Source: a virus. From it: a stretch of 64,000 nt of DNA. The translations under genes were made by a program, and so were the position numbers. Under the pieces are notes generated by a model. That model was given only the letters and a program-made list of their open reading frames with translations. It was not told the origin of the DNA and made no database searches. Within the stretch, counting starts at the first letter, position 1. Each line of letters begins with the position of its first letter. The stretch covers positions 108,974-172,973 of IMG/VR virus record IMGVR_UViG_3300021185_003351; one strand, given 5' to 3'. Below are positions 17,296-26,283 of this stretch, piece after piece.

Positions 17296-18069
17296 ATGAG
17301 TGTTACAGTAATATTAAATGGATATAAGCGTGGTAATCAATTAAATGAACAGTTAGAAGCATTACATAATCAAACTATACAACCAAATGAAATATTATTA
17401 TGGTATAACAATCCAGGAGATGATTCACTAATTAATTATGATGTTATGAGTTCTATACCTACTGCATTATGTAATTATAATTTTGGAGTATGGGCTAGAT
17501 TTGCATTTGCATTTAACGCACAATCTAAATATGTTTGTATATTTGATGATGATACAATTCCTGGAAAAAAATGGTTAGAAAATTGTTTAGACACTATGAA
17601 GAAAAATGAGGGATTGTTAGGAACAGTTGGATTATTATATTTAAATCCATTACCACCAGAACAATCATCATATTATGAACATTATCTAAGATTTGGATGG
17701 GTTCCTAATGGCAATAATGAAGAAACAGTTCAAGTAGATTTAGTGGGGCATAGTTGGTTTTTCAAAAAAGAATGGTTGAGTCATATGTGGAGAGAAATAC
17801 CAGATCCAAAATATAATACATGCGGAGAAGATATGCATTTTAGTTATATGTTACAAAAATATGCTAATATACCAACATATGTTCCTCCACACCCAATTAA
17901 TGATAAAGAATTATGGGGAAGTTTAAAAGGAGCCGAATATGGAGGAGATCAAAATTCAATGTGGGAAACTAATCAATTAAGCAAAGATGGAATACCATTC
18001 AAAAACTTAATGAATGAATATTTCCATATTCAACGAAAAAAAGGATGGAAGTTAGTTAATGAAAAATAA
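17296..18069 (+). CDS. GT-A glycosyltransferase
   Basis: 257 residues. SVTVILNGYKRGNQLNEQLEAL is a GT2 start. FDDDTIPGKKWLENCLDTM (about 81-99) gives the DxD motif and the helix that follows, and CGEDMHFSYMLQKY (about 176-189) gives the catalytic ED pair. No membrane segment. It overlaps the next gene (epimerase) by 11 bases. Confidence 0.82.
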   Translation: MSVTVILNGYKRGNQLNEQLEALHNQTIQPNEILLWYNNPGDDSLINYDVMSSIPTALCNYNFGVWARFAFAFNAQSKYVCIFDDDTIPGKKWLENCLDTMKKNEGLLGTVGLLYLNPLPPEQSSYYEHYLRFGWVPNGNNEETVQVDLVGHSWFFKKEWLSHMWREIPDPKYNTCGEDMHFSYMLQKYANIPTYVPPHPINDKELWGSLKGAEYGGDQNSMWETNQLSKDGIPFKNLMNEYFHIQRKKGWKLVNEK

Positions 18070-19045
18070 AATTTTATTATGTTTCGGGACTAGACCAGAA
18101 TGGCTAAAAATAAAACCATTGATAAAAGTTTTAGATAATTATGAATTATTATTTACTGGCCAGCATGTAGATTTACTAAAAGATATACAAGTAGATTATA
18201 AAATTAAAATGAACGAAAATACCAATCGGTTAGATCAACTAGTAAGTGATTGTTTAATACAATTTCCAATCGGAAATTTTGATTCAGTATTAGTTCAAGG
18301 GGATACTGCATCTGCATTTGCTTGTGCAATTGCTGCACTACATCGAAAGCTTAAAATCTATTATTTAGAGGCAGGACTTCGAAGTTATAATTTAAATCAT
18401 CCATACCCAGAAGAAGGATATAGACAAATGATATCAAGAATATCAGATGTTAATTTATGTCCTACAGAGTTATCTCTTAATAATCTAGTAAATGAAAAAG
18501 TAAATGGAAAACATCATATAGTAGGAAATACCGTATTAGATAATTTATTACCATACAAAGATGAATGCGAATATACTAATAAAGTACTAGTAACATTACA
18601 TAGAAGAGAGAATCATCATTGGATGGATAAATGGTTTATTGAAATAAATAATTTAGCAAAAGAAAATCCAGATTTAGAATTTATATTGCCAATACACCCA
18701 AATCCAAATGTACAAAAACATAAACATTTACTTACAAATATTAACGTTATAGATCCATTAACACATTCTGAATTGCTAGATATTTTAGTAAAATGTAAAT
18801 TAGTAATTAGTGATAGTGGGGGACTACAAGAAGAAGGGAGCTTTTTTAATAAAAAAGTTATTGTTTGTAGAAAAACAACAGAACGACCGGAAGGATTAGA
18901 TACTGGCCATTTAATTATGTGCGAAACACCTGATCTATTAAATAAACATTTTGGAAATGTAAATAAAAATTATTATATTAGTAATAAATGCCCATATGGG
19001 GATGGCTATTCTTCTATTTACATAAAAGACATATTATCAATATGA
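18059..19045 (+). CDS. wecB: UDP-N-acetylglucosamine 2-epimerase (WecB/MnaA family)
   Basis: 328 residues, slightly short for the family (about 370). FGTRPEWLKIKPL (about 9-21) is the start motif. VLVQGDTASAFACAIAA (about 77-93) has the catalytic Asp, EAGLRSYN and YPEEGYRQM (about 103-125) the two catalytic Glu, TLHRREN (about 181-187) the His, and SDSGGLQEEG (about 254-263) the UDP-binding loop. It converts UDP-GlcNAc to UDP-ManNAc, so ManNAc or a derivative is a likely building block of this glycan. Confidence 0.92.
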   Translation: MKNKILLCFGTRPEWLKIKPLIKVLDNYELLFTGQHVDLLKDIQVDYKIKMNENTNRLDQLVSDCLIQFPIGNFDSVLVQGDTASAFACAIAALHRKLKIYYLEAGLRSYNLNHPYPEEGYRQMISRISDVNLCPTELSLNNLVNEKVNGKHHIVGNTVLDNLLPYKDECEYTNKVLVTLHRRENHHWMDKWFIEINNLAKENPDLEFILPIHPNPNVQKHKHLLTNINVIDPLTHSELLDILVKCKLVISDSGGLQEEGSFFNKKVIVCRKTTERPEGLDTGHLIMCETPDLLNKHFGNVNKNYYISNKCPYGDGYSSIYIKDILSI

Positions 19046-19824
19046 GACAAAAAACATTTAAATCTGATTTTTTATTTTTTAAAAATAAAATACAAAACAA
19101 TGAAAACTTTGCGTTTTCTAGATTTTCAGATGGAGAAATGTATATTTTACAAAATCGTAGATTAAAGTTAGGAGATAATCAAATACAAATTGATAATACA
19201 ATACAAAATGGACCTTATCAAAAATTTGATTTTAAAGATTTTAATCCAGATATTCATTCTTTATATAAAGATAAACTCATTGAATCTTTTAAACATAAAC
19301 AACAAAATTATTATAAAGGAATTAGTTGTAGCTGTTGTGTAGGAAAAGAAAATTTTGATTGGCAAATTAACTTACATCAAGGAGATGATGACTCATTAAC
19401 TTGGGCTAATTTATGGGTAAATTCTAATTATCCAGATTTTATTAGTTCAATACTACCTATGTTTTATAATAAAAAATGTATATTTATAGGACACGAATCT
19501 GCAGACATAACAAAATTTCCTTTTTTTATTAAAGATTTTAGAGTTGGATATAATGCATTTGTAAATGATTATAATGTAATTACAGATATATCTAATTGGA
19601 TAGAAGAAAATAATATAGAAAATCATATGTTTTTATTTTCAGCTTCATCATTTACAAATTTAGCAATATATGAACTTTTTAAAAATCATAATAATAATAG
19701 TTATATTGATATTGGAACATGCTTTACTCCAATGATGTCGATGCCAACTGAAAGAGATTATCTTCAAGGATTTTGGAATTATAGAAGAACAACTAGCTTA
19801 GAATTAAATTGTGTATGGAATTAA
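19042..19824 (+). CDS. GT-D/DUF1792-like glycosyltransferase
   Basis: 260 residues from the ATG at 19042, which overlaps the epimerase stop as ATGA. A longer reading from 18988 lies inside the epimerase and is unlikely. FAFSRFSDGEMYIL (about 22-35) matches the RFGDGE motif of the GT-D fold (DUF1792, first described in streptococcal adhesin glycosylation), where the DxE binds metal and UDP-sugar. The match suggests a protein- or polysaccharide-modifying glucosyltransferase. Confidence 0.75.
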   Translation: MRQKTFKSDFLFFKNKIQNNENFAFSRFSDGEMYILQNRRLKLGDNQIQIDNTIQNGPYQKFDFKDFNPDIHSLYKDKLIESFKHKQQNYYKGISCSCCVGKENFDWQINLHQGDDDSLTWANLWVNSNYPDFISSILPMFYNKKCIFIGHESADITKFPFFIKDFRVGYNAFVNDYNVITDISNWIEENNIENHMFLFSASSFTNLAIYELFKNHNNNSYIDIGTCFTPMMSMPTERDYLQGFWNYRRTTSLELNCVWN

Positions 19825-20219
19825 TAGAATGTAATAAAGAATATTGGGAGTTTGTTAGAACTCTTCGAAATGATGATCAAGTACAAAACGGATTTATAGA
19901 GACTATAGAAATAACTTCAGAAATGCAAAATGCATATATGAATAAGTATAGTGACTGTTATAGAATTGCATTAATAGAAATACATACAGGAGACTCATTA
20001 CATTTAGTGCCAGCTGGGTTTGTTGGAGTTATTGATGATGATATACGAGTATGCACCGTTCCAGAATTTCAAGGAATGGGTATTGGAAAGTTTATGATTA
20101 ACGAATGTATGAAATTATGGCCCAATGCTTTTGCTAAAGTTAAAATTAATAATGAAGCTTCAAAAAAATTATTTAAAGCATGCGGATTTAAAGAAAAATT
20201 TATAATATTTGAACAATGA
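19815..20219 (+). CDS. GNAT-family N-acetyltransferase
   Basis: 134 residues from the ATG at 19815, overlapping the previous stop by ten bases; an earlier TTG at 19809 adds only two residues. VPEFQGMGIGKFMINECMK (about 76-94) is the acetyl-CoA binding Q/R-x-x-G-x-G/A loop, and NNEASKKLFKACGFKE (about 108-123) is the family C-terminal motif. Next to an aminotransferase gene, it likely N-acetylates an amino sugar. Confidence 0.85.
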   Translation: MELIECNKEYWEFVRTLRNDDQVQNGFIETIEITSEMQNAYMNKYSDCYRIALIEIHTGDSLHLVPAGFVGVIDDDIRVCTVPEFQGMGIGKFMINECMKLWPNAFAKVKINNEASKKLFKACGFKEKFIIFEQ

Positions 20220-20842
20220 TACATAATCCTTATAAAATAGTAAAAATGTTCGAAGAAGAGTTGTCTAATTATACAAATGCTCCATATGTAGTTACAGTAG
20301 ACAGTTGTACTAATGCATTATTCTTAGTATGTAAATATCTAAACGTTAAACAAGTAACAATACCATCAAAAACTTATTTATCAGTTCCACAATCAATTAT
20401 TCATGCCGGTGGAGAAGTTATATTTGATAAAAGAATAAAAACTAATCATTGGAGAGGAATATATCAATTAAAACCATATCCTATATATGACGCTGCAAAA
20501 AGATTTACATCTAATATGTATATTCCAAAATCATATATGTGTTTATCTTTTCATATTAAAAAACAATTGCCAATTTGGAAAGGAGGAGCTATATTATGTG
20601 ATAATAAAGAAGCTTATGAATGGTTTAAACGAGCTAGATATGAAGGTAGAAGTGAAAAATATTATAAAGATGATGATATCGAATTTTTAGGATGGAATAT
20701 GTATATGACTCCGCAACAAGCTGCACATGGTTTAGCTATGATGCAAAATTATCCAATACATAAAGAAGATTTAGGCGAAATAAGCGGGTATCGAGATTTA
20801 ACAAAATTTACAGTTTTTAAAAATAATAAAGTTATAAAATAA
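20216..20842 (+). CDS. Compact DegT/DnrJ-type sugar aminotransferase
   Basis: 208 residues, little more than half the usual 370-390. The PLP core is present: TVDSCTNALFLVCKYL (about 27-42) is the phosphate loop and helix, YDAAKRF (about 91-97) the Asp that pairs with the PLP nitrogen, and SFHIKKQLPIWKGGAIL (about 111-127) the Schiff-base Lys and GGA strand. The conventional C-terminal small domain is cut short after residue 170. With the following GNAT it would make an acetamido sugar. Whether the short form is active is uncertain. Confidence 0.8.
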   Translation: MIHNPYKIVKMFEEELSNYTNAPYVVTVDSCTNALFLVCKYLNVKQVTIPSKTYLSVPQSIIHAGGEVIFDKRIKTNHWRGIYQLKPYPIYDAAKRFTSNMYIPKSYMCLSFHIKKQLPIWKGGAILCDNKEAYEWFKRARYEGRSEKYYKDDDIEFLGWNMYMTPQQAAHGLAMMQNYPIHKEDLGEISGYRDLTKFTVFKNNKVIK

Positions 20843-21507
20843 TGAAAATAGCATTATGTTTATCAGGGTATTTTGATTCACTTACTGATTCTTCATCAAA
20901 AGGTATAGATGGGTATGATCATCTAGAGCGTCATGTATTTAGTAAAGGGGATGTAGACGTATATATTCATAGTTGGGATATAGAAAATGAACAACAAATT
21001 AAAAAACTATATAATCCCAAACATTCAGTATTTGAACAACAAATAGATTTTTCTGATATAATAAAAGAAAAAGGATATGATCAAATTCCTAATCCGCCAA
21101 GATCACCGCAAACTATTTATTCACACTTTTATTCTACATCTGAATCTTTTAAACATATTCAAGGTGAATATGATTGGATTATTAAAAGTAGATTTGATAT
21201 TGGAAGAATTAATCGTAGAACATCTGGACCACATAATCCTAATAATCCCTATCCAGTACAATGTATTAATTTTAATCCAACATTAGATCCAAATAAGTTA
21301 TATATGGCTAATTGGCAATACTTAGAAAGTGATGGCCCTGCAGATATGTGGTTTTACGGAAGTCAAACTATAATGAAACCATTTGCATTTATATATGATA
21401 ATATTGATAGATATTTTAAATGTAATGCAATACATTTATATAAAGAATTTATGATACAAAACAATTTATGGAATAATAAAGTAACATTGGATACAGTATG
21501 GGAGTAA
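20842..21507 (+). CDS. Putative glycosyltransferase (KIALCLSGYFDS family)
   Basis: 221 residues. It opens KIALCLSGYFDSL and later has VDVYIHSWD (about 39-47) and WIIKSRFDIG (about 112-121), a layout I associate with glycosyltransferase-like proteins of phages and giant viruses in which the RxD replaces DxD. No signal or membrane segment. Its TAATG and ATG overlaps place it firmly in the operon. Function by context; the family call is tentative. Confidence 0.6.
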   Translation: MKIALCLSGYFDSLTDSSSKGIDGYDHLERHVFSKGDVDVYIHSWDIENEQQIKKLYNPKHSVFEQQIDFSDIIKEKGYDQIPNPPRSPQTIYSHFYSTSESFKHIQGEYDWIIKSRFDIGRINRRTSGPHNPNNPYPVQCINFNPTLDPNKLYMANWQYLESDGPADMWFYGSQTIMKPFAFIYDNIDRYFKCNAIHLYKEFMIQNNLWNNKVTLDTVWE

Positions 21508-22193
21508 AACCAGCAATAGTAATTTATACACATACAGACTATAGTGATATATGGACTCCTTTATTTTCACGTATAAAAAAATATATGAATTCATATAAAG
21601 TTAATATATTTGTTAATCAAGAACACGAATTAATACCAACAGAATATAATATTATAACGTATGATTCTAAATTAATTTATACAGAACGATTGAAATCATG
21701 CTTAGAACAATTAAAAGATGAACTTATCTTATTTCTTCATGAAGACATGATATTATATGATGTACCATTACATGAAGAAATAAGTAGGTTATCAAAATTA
21801 TTTGATTCAAATGATTTGAGTAGTATTAAGTTAATTTATGTAAAAGATGATGATTATCCTAGTTATGTAGATGACAAATTAATATATAATAATTCTTCAA
21901 AATTTTCTATACAGCCTACTATTACAACAAAATCATATATGTTGGAATTAACTACAAAATATAAATTAAACATATGGGATTTCGAAGCAGCAATTGACAA
22001 TTCAGGAAACGATTTTATGTATAAAACCGGTAATGAAATTTTACGTGGAATGTATCATTGTGATAGTATAATATTTCCGTATATAGCAACCGCTATTGTA
22101 AAAGGTAAATGGAATGAAAGTGAATATAAAAATGAATTAACTGATATATTTACTGAGTTTAATATTGATAAAACAATTCGTGGAGTAGTATGA
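21498..22193 (+). CDS. Putative GT-A-like glycosyltransferase
   Basis: 231 residues. AIVIYTHTDYSDIWTPLFSRI (about 6-26) is a Rossmann-like start, and ILFLHEDMILYD (about 77-88) has an EDM in the DxD position. This resembles small GT-A-type proteins of phage glycan clusters. It overlaps both neighbours. Substrate unknown. Confidence 0.6.
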   Translation: MGVKPAIVIYTHTDYSDIWTPLFSRIKKYMNSYKVNIFVNQEHELIPTEYNIITYDSKLIYTERLKSCLEQLKDELILFLHEDMILYDVPLHEEISRLSKLFDSNDLSSIKLIYVKDDDYPSYVDDKLIYNNSSKFSIQPTITTKSYMLELTTKYKLNIWDFEAAIDNSGNDFMYKTGNEILRGMYHCDSIIFPYIATAIVKGKWNESEYKNELTDIFTEFNIDKTIRGVV

Positions 22194-23554
22194 TAAAACT
22201 AATAATATTTGATTTAGATGGAGTTTTAGTAGAAGCTAAAAATATACATTATGATGCTTTAAATGAAGCATTAGGTGATAATTATTTTATTAGTTGGAGT
22301 GAACATTTATCTATATATGATGGATTAAAAACCAATCAAAAATTAGAAATATTAAGTGAAAGAAACGGATTACCAGAGACAAAACACACAGAAATATGGA
22401 ATCATAAACAAAAAATAACATTAGAAAAATTAAAACAATTAAAACAAAATAATATTCTTATCAAATTAATGTCTAATTTAGTAGATAACGGATATAAAAT
22501 TGCAGTTTGTTCTAATTCAATTAGAAAAACAGTATTAACAGTTTTATCGAAATTAGGTATTATGGAATTTATGGACTATATTATATCAAACGAAGATGTT
22601 GAAAATAGTAAGCCACACCCTGAAATGTATTGGAATGCTATTTCTAAAATGAAATGTTTGCCAGAAGAGACTCTCATTGTAGAAGATTCTCCATATGGAC
22701 TATTGGCAGCTTCTAGATCTAAATCACATATATTACGAGTAAAAAACACAAAAGAGACTAATTTAAAAAATATAAATAATAAACTAAGGCAAATAGAAAT
22801 GGGAGAACAACAAATTACGCCGGCTTGGAGAGATGAAACATTAAATGTTTTAATACCAATGGCTGGTGCTGGAAGTAGATTTCAACAAGCAGGATATACA
22901 TTTCCTAAACCACTTATCGAAGTTAAAGGAAAGCCTATGATTCAAGTTGTAGTTGAAAATTTAAATATTAAAGCAAATTTTATTTATGTAGTACAAAAAG
23001 AACATAGAGAAAAATATAACTTAGACACTTTACTTAATCTGATTACACCAAATTGTAAAATTGTTGAGGTAGATGGAATTACGGATGGAGCTGCGTGTAC
23101 TGCATTATTAGCAAAAGAATACATTAATTCTAAAAATCCTTTATTTTTTGCAAACTCTGATCAATTCGTAGAATGGGATTCAAATGAATTTTTATATAAA
23201 ATGAATGAAACAAATGCAGATGGTGGTATTGTATCATTTAAGGCAATACATCCTAAATGGAGTTTTGCAAAAGTAAATGAAATTGGATTAGTAACTGAAG
23301 TTGCAGAAAAAAATCCTATTTCAGATATTGCTACAGTTGGATATTATTATTGGAAACATGGTTCTGATTTTGTAAAGTATGCAGAAGATATGATTGAGAA
23401 AGATATCAGAGTAAACAATGAGTTCTATGTTTGTCCTGTTTTTAATCAAGCAATAAAAGATGGAAAAGAAATTCGTACCTTTGATATTCCTAAAATGTGG
23501 GGATTGGGTACACCAGAAGATTTAAAATTTTATTTAGAAAATTATGGAAAATAA
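22190..23554 (+). CDS. Fusion of HAD phosphatase and sugar nucleotidyltransferase
   Basis: 454 residues with two enzymes in one chain. Residues 1-200 are a HAD hydrolase of the phosphoglucomutase type: FDLDGVLVEA (about 7-16) with the nucleophile and acid Asp, AVCSNS (about 104-109), KPHPEMYW (about 140-147) and VEDSPYGLLAA (about 162-172). Residues about 216-454 are a nucleotidyltransferase: VLIPMAGAGSRFQQAGYTFPKPLIEVKGKPM (about 219-249) with the signature G-x-G-x-R and PKPL. The pair would activate a sugar-1-phosphate and dephosphorylate or isomerise a phosphorylated precursor, channelling a nucleotide sugar to the transferases around it. Confidence 0.88.
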   Translation: MIKLIIFDLDGVLVEAKNIHYDALNEALGDNYFISWSEHLSIYDGLKTNQKLEILSERNGLPETKHTEIWNHKQKITLEKLKQLKQNNILIKLMSNLVDNGYKIAVCSNSIRKTVLTVLSKLGIMEFMDYIISNEDVENSKPHPEMYWNAISKMKCLPEETLIVEDSPYGLLAASRSKSHILRVKNTKETNLKNINNKLRQIEMGEQQITPAWRDETLNVLIPMAGAGSRFQQAGYTFPKPLIEVKGKPMIQVVVENLNIKANFIYVVQKEHREKYNLDTLLNLITPNCKIVEVDGITDGAACTALLAKEYINSKNPLFFANSDQFVEWDSNEFLYKMNETNADGGIVSFKAIHPKWSFAKVNEIGLVTEVAEKNPISDIATVGYYYWKHGSDFVKYAEDMIEKDIRVNNEFYVCPVFNQAIKDGKEIRTFDIPKMWGLGTPEDLKFYLENYGK

Positions 23555-24236
23555 TATATACACACAAATGCAAATAAGGACGTATGCTCCTGGAACCTCT
23601 AATCATGATGAACATAATACAAATCCAGATTATTGGGATATACTTTTATCAGATTTAAAAGATAAAAATTTATGGGAAGATAAAGTAGCTTTAGACTTTG
23701 CATGCGGAAAAGGCAGAAATGTAACTAATATGTTATCTATATGTGATTGGAAACGTATTGATGGAATTGATATATCGCAATCTAATATTGATTTCTGTAA
23801 TGATCAATATGATATAAAAATATATCCTAGCAATTGGTATTGTAATAATGGTACTGATGTGTCTAATTTAAAATCTAACGAATATGATTTTATTATGTCT
23901 ACAATTGCACTACAACATATTCCTGTATACGACATTAGAAAATCATTAATTACAGATTTATTAAGAACATTGAAGCCTGGCGGACTATTTTCATTTCAAA
24001 TGGGATACGGTGAAGGATTAGATTCTCCAATTGGCCCTAGAAGTGCATATTATGATAATACATATGACGCCACTAATACTAATTCAGCACATGATGTTAG
24101 AGTACACAATGAACAAGATGTTATTGAAGATTTAAGTACGATAGGATATAATAATATAACAACTATTGTTAGACCTTCATATTCTGATAGTGGACATGAG
24201 AAATGGATTTATATAAAAGCATATAAACCAATATGA
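23544..24236 (+). CDS. Class I SAM-dependent methyltransferase
   Basis: 230 residues. VALDFACGKGRNVTNML (about 48-64) is motif I (the SAM-binding GxGxG variant), RIDGIDIS (about 71-78) the acidic end of strand 2, FIMSTIALQHI (about 116-126) the strand-4 region and LKPGGLFSFQM (about 144-154) the family motif after helix E. In this operon it probably O- or N-methylates a sugar, a common glycan cap. Overlaps the fusion gene by 11 bases. Confidence 0.85.
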   Translation: MENNIYTQMQIRTYAPGTSNHDEHNTNPDYWDILLSDLKDKNLWEDKVALDFACGKGRNVTNMLSICDWKRIDGIDISQSNIDFCNDQYDIKIYPSNWYCNNGTDVSNLKSNEYDFIMSTIALQHIPVYDIRKSLITDLLRTLKPGGLFSFQMGYGEGLDSPIGPRSAYYDNTYDATNTNSAHDVRVHNEQDVIEDLSTIGYNNITTIVRPSYSDSGHEKWIYIKAYKPI

Positions 24237-24658
24237 TTTTAATATCACATAGAGGAAATATTTCTGGAAAGATATCAAACAAGGAAAATAGTCCAGAATA
24301 TATAGTTTCAGCATTAACTAAAGGATATAATGTTGAAATAGATGTTTGGTATGATAATGGATATTGGTTAGGTCATGATGAACCTATGTATAATATAGAT
24401 AAAGATTTTTTACTAAATGATAAATTTTGGTGTCACGCAAAAAATGGAAAAGCTTTATATCATATGTTACAAGATGATATACATTGTTTTTGGCATCAAG
24501 ATGATGATTTTACATTAACTTCCAATAACTTTATTTGGACTTATCCTAATAAATTATTATATTATAATAGTATATGCGTATTACCAGAATTAGGTATTAA
24601 TGGAGATATTGATATTTGCTCTGGAATATGTAGTGATTTTATTGAAAGATATTCATGA
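24233..24658 (+). CDS. Short GDPD-like TIM-barrel protein
   Basis: 141 residues. LISHRGNISGKISNKENSP (about 3-21) and GYNVEIDVWYDNGYWLGHDEP (about 31-51) carry the HR, EN, EID and HDEP motifs of glycerophosphodiester phosphodiesterases and related phospholyases. Family members are usually 230-300 residues, so about half the barrel is missing or reduced. It might trim glycerol-phosphate from a glycan or act on a host polymer. Activity is uncertain because of the length. Confidence 0.7.
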   Translation: MILISHRGNISGKISNKENSPEYIVSALTKGYNVEIDVWYDNGYWLGHDEPMYNIDKDFLLNDKFWCHAKNGKALYHMLQDDIHCFWHQDDDFTLTSNNFIWTYPNKLLYYNSICVLPELGINGDIDICSGICSDFIERYS

Positions 24659-24873
24659 AAAATTTAAAATCAACAGTTAATGAGCAAGGCGAAACAGTTA
24701 CTCAAATTATTCATTTTATTGATGGAGTTAAGAGAACATATCATGGTATTTTATCTGAAAGTATTAAACAAGGACAATTTACAAAAATGAAATGTAAAGA
24801 TGGTACTATGCTAATGATAAATGATAATAATGTTTTATGTATAGAAGTATTTAAAGAAGATGATAATAGGTAA
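24655..24873 (+). CDS. Small protein of unknown function in the glycan operon
   Basis: 72 residues, with two predicted beta strands (TQIIHFIDGVKRTYHGIL) and no known motif. It overlaps the GDPD-like gene by four bases and the SDR-like gene by 14. It could be a small partner protein of either. Function unknown. Confidence 0.65.
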   Translation: MKNLKSTVNEQGETVTQIIHFIDGVKRTYHGILSESIKQGQFTKMKCKDGTMLMINDNNVLCIEVFKEDDNR

Positions 24874-25369
24874 CGGCAGTATAGCGTCAGTTTTAAAAGA
24901 AATAGATACTCCAGATTTAATATTTTTTGCATCTGGTGTTAGTGATAGTTCTTGTACAGACGAATTTGAATATCAAAGAGAACGTAACTTAATGCTAACA
25001 GTCCCATATAATAAACATATAGTATATTTTTCTAATTTAGGAGTCTACTATAAAAATGATAGATATACTCAACATAAAATAGATACTGAAGAATTTATTA
25101 GAAACAATTATAACAGTTATACTATTGTTCGAATCGAAGTTTGCGAATGGGTTTCAACACCAACTACAATATTAAATGTATTTAAAAATCAATTAAAAAA
25201 TGATATCGAGCCAGTAATACATGATACTACAAGATATGTTCTAAGTGTCAAAGAATTTTTATATTGGATATCATTAATAAAACCAAGCATAAAAAATGAA
25301 ATGAATGTTTTAGGTAGAAAAATGAAAATTTCAGAAATAGTTCAAGAAATAAAAGATAATAAACTATGA
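24860..25369 (+). CDS. Short NAD(P)-epimerase/reductase-like protein (SDR fold)
   Basis: 169 residues. MIIGNGSIASVL is a truncated GxGxxA dinucleotide loop, DLIFFASGVSDS (about 19-30) the strand after the cofactor site, and HIVYFSNLGVYYKNDRYTQHKIDTEE (about 54-79) supplies a Ser, a Tyr and a Lys placed like the SDR catalytic YxxxK region (here YTQHK). Usual length is 250-330, so this is a minimal form. Plausibly a sugar-nucleotide reductase or epimerase. Confidence 0.65.
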   Translation: MIIGNGSIASVLKEIDTPDLIFFASGVSDSSCTDEFEYQRERNLMLTVPYNKHIVYFSNLGVYYKNDRYTQHKIDTEEFIRNNYNSYTIVRIEVCEWVSTPTTILNVFKNQLKNDIEPVIHDTTRYVLSVKEFLYWISLIKPSIKNEMNVLGRKMKISEIVQEIKDNKL

Positions 25370-26283
25370 TAAATGTAAAGATACATTATTTAATTATGCC
25401 ATGGCAAATTGATTATGCACAACAATCATATATACAATTTAAAAAATCAAAGTATTATTTATCAGATGATGTTAATATTACAATTGATACTCATTTAAAT
25501 CTTTCTAGTTTTATAATTGATTGGAACAATACCAAAATTCCTAAACAATACTTTATAGATAAATTTAAAAGTTTAGAACCATTATTATCTGATTATACTC
25601 ATAATTCAATAATATATGATGGACAAGATAATTATGGATTGTTTGATATGCAAAAAGCTGCAATTGGTAATTATGATTATTATATACCAGTTTGTCCAGA
25701 TATATATTTTTCAGAAACATTATTATATTATTTAATTGAATCAGCTAGAATAGTCACAAATAAATATTTTGTTATAACGCCAGAAATTCCTAAAATGTGG
25801 GATGCATCATGGGATGTATTAACAAGTAAACAATATATTAATACAGACAGAAGTAGTTGGATAACTTCAGATATATTTGACATACGACATGATACTAAAA
25901 CATTAAATAACGAAAGAAAATTAGATGTTGTTAATCAACACAAATGGGCTATATGGTTTGATTTATATAATAAAGAATTTTATGAAAATCTATGTCCATT
26001 ACATGATGATTGGATAGGATATGGCCCATGGGACTGGTATTCAAATATGTTATCGCAACATGCAAAGAATATAGGAGTTGATATGCAACAATTTGTTTTG
26101 CGTGGAGAAATAATTAGTGAATATCAAACAGGTCCATTGCGGGATATTGGATTTGATGAACATTACAAAAAATATTTTAATATTAAAACTGGCGCTAAGA
26201 ATCAAAGAGATTTATTTGAAAAAAATATGAATTTACATTTAGAACGTGGTATGAATATGTTAAAAGAAAAGAATATTATATGA
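25366..26283 (+). CDS. Putative glycosyltransferase
   Basis: 305 residues with no signal or membrane segment. The order of elements is GT-A-like: a start KIHYLIMPWQIDYAQQSY, a central YYIPVCPDIYFSETLLYYL (about 105-123) with a PDIYF in the DxD position, and a late DDWIGYGPWDWYSNML (about 216-231) resembling the GYGxED acceptor loop of GT2 enzymes. Assigned mainly by these positions and by the surrounding operon; not certain. Confidence 0.55.
   Translation: MINVKIHYLIMPWQIDYAQQSYIQFKKSKYYLSDDVNITIDTHLNLSSFIIDWNNTKIPKQYFIDKFKSLEPLLSDYTHNSIIYDGQDNYGLFDMQKAAIGNYDYYIPVCPDIYFSETLLYYLIESARIVTNKYFVITPEIPKMWDASWDVLTSKQYINTDRSSWITSDIFDIRHDTKTLNNERKLDVVNQHKWAIWFDLYNKEFYENLCPLHDDWIGYGPWDWYSNMLSQHAKNIGVDMQQFVLRGEIISEYQTGPLRDIGFDEHYKKYFNIKTGAKNQRDLFEKNMNLHLERGMNMLKEKNII

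Noticed and set aside
18988-19041. Longer start for the GT-D-like gene
   Set aside because: It would read inside the epimerase gene; the ATG at 19042 overlaps the epimerase stop as ATGA like its neighbours.
24655-24873. Truncated fragment of the adjacent enzyme
   Set aside because: The 72-residue product has its own start, overlaps on both sides and no motif continuing from the GDPD-like protein.
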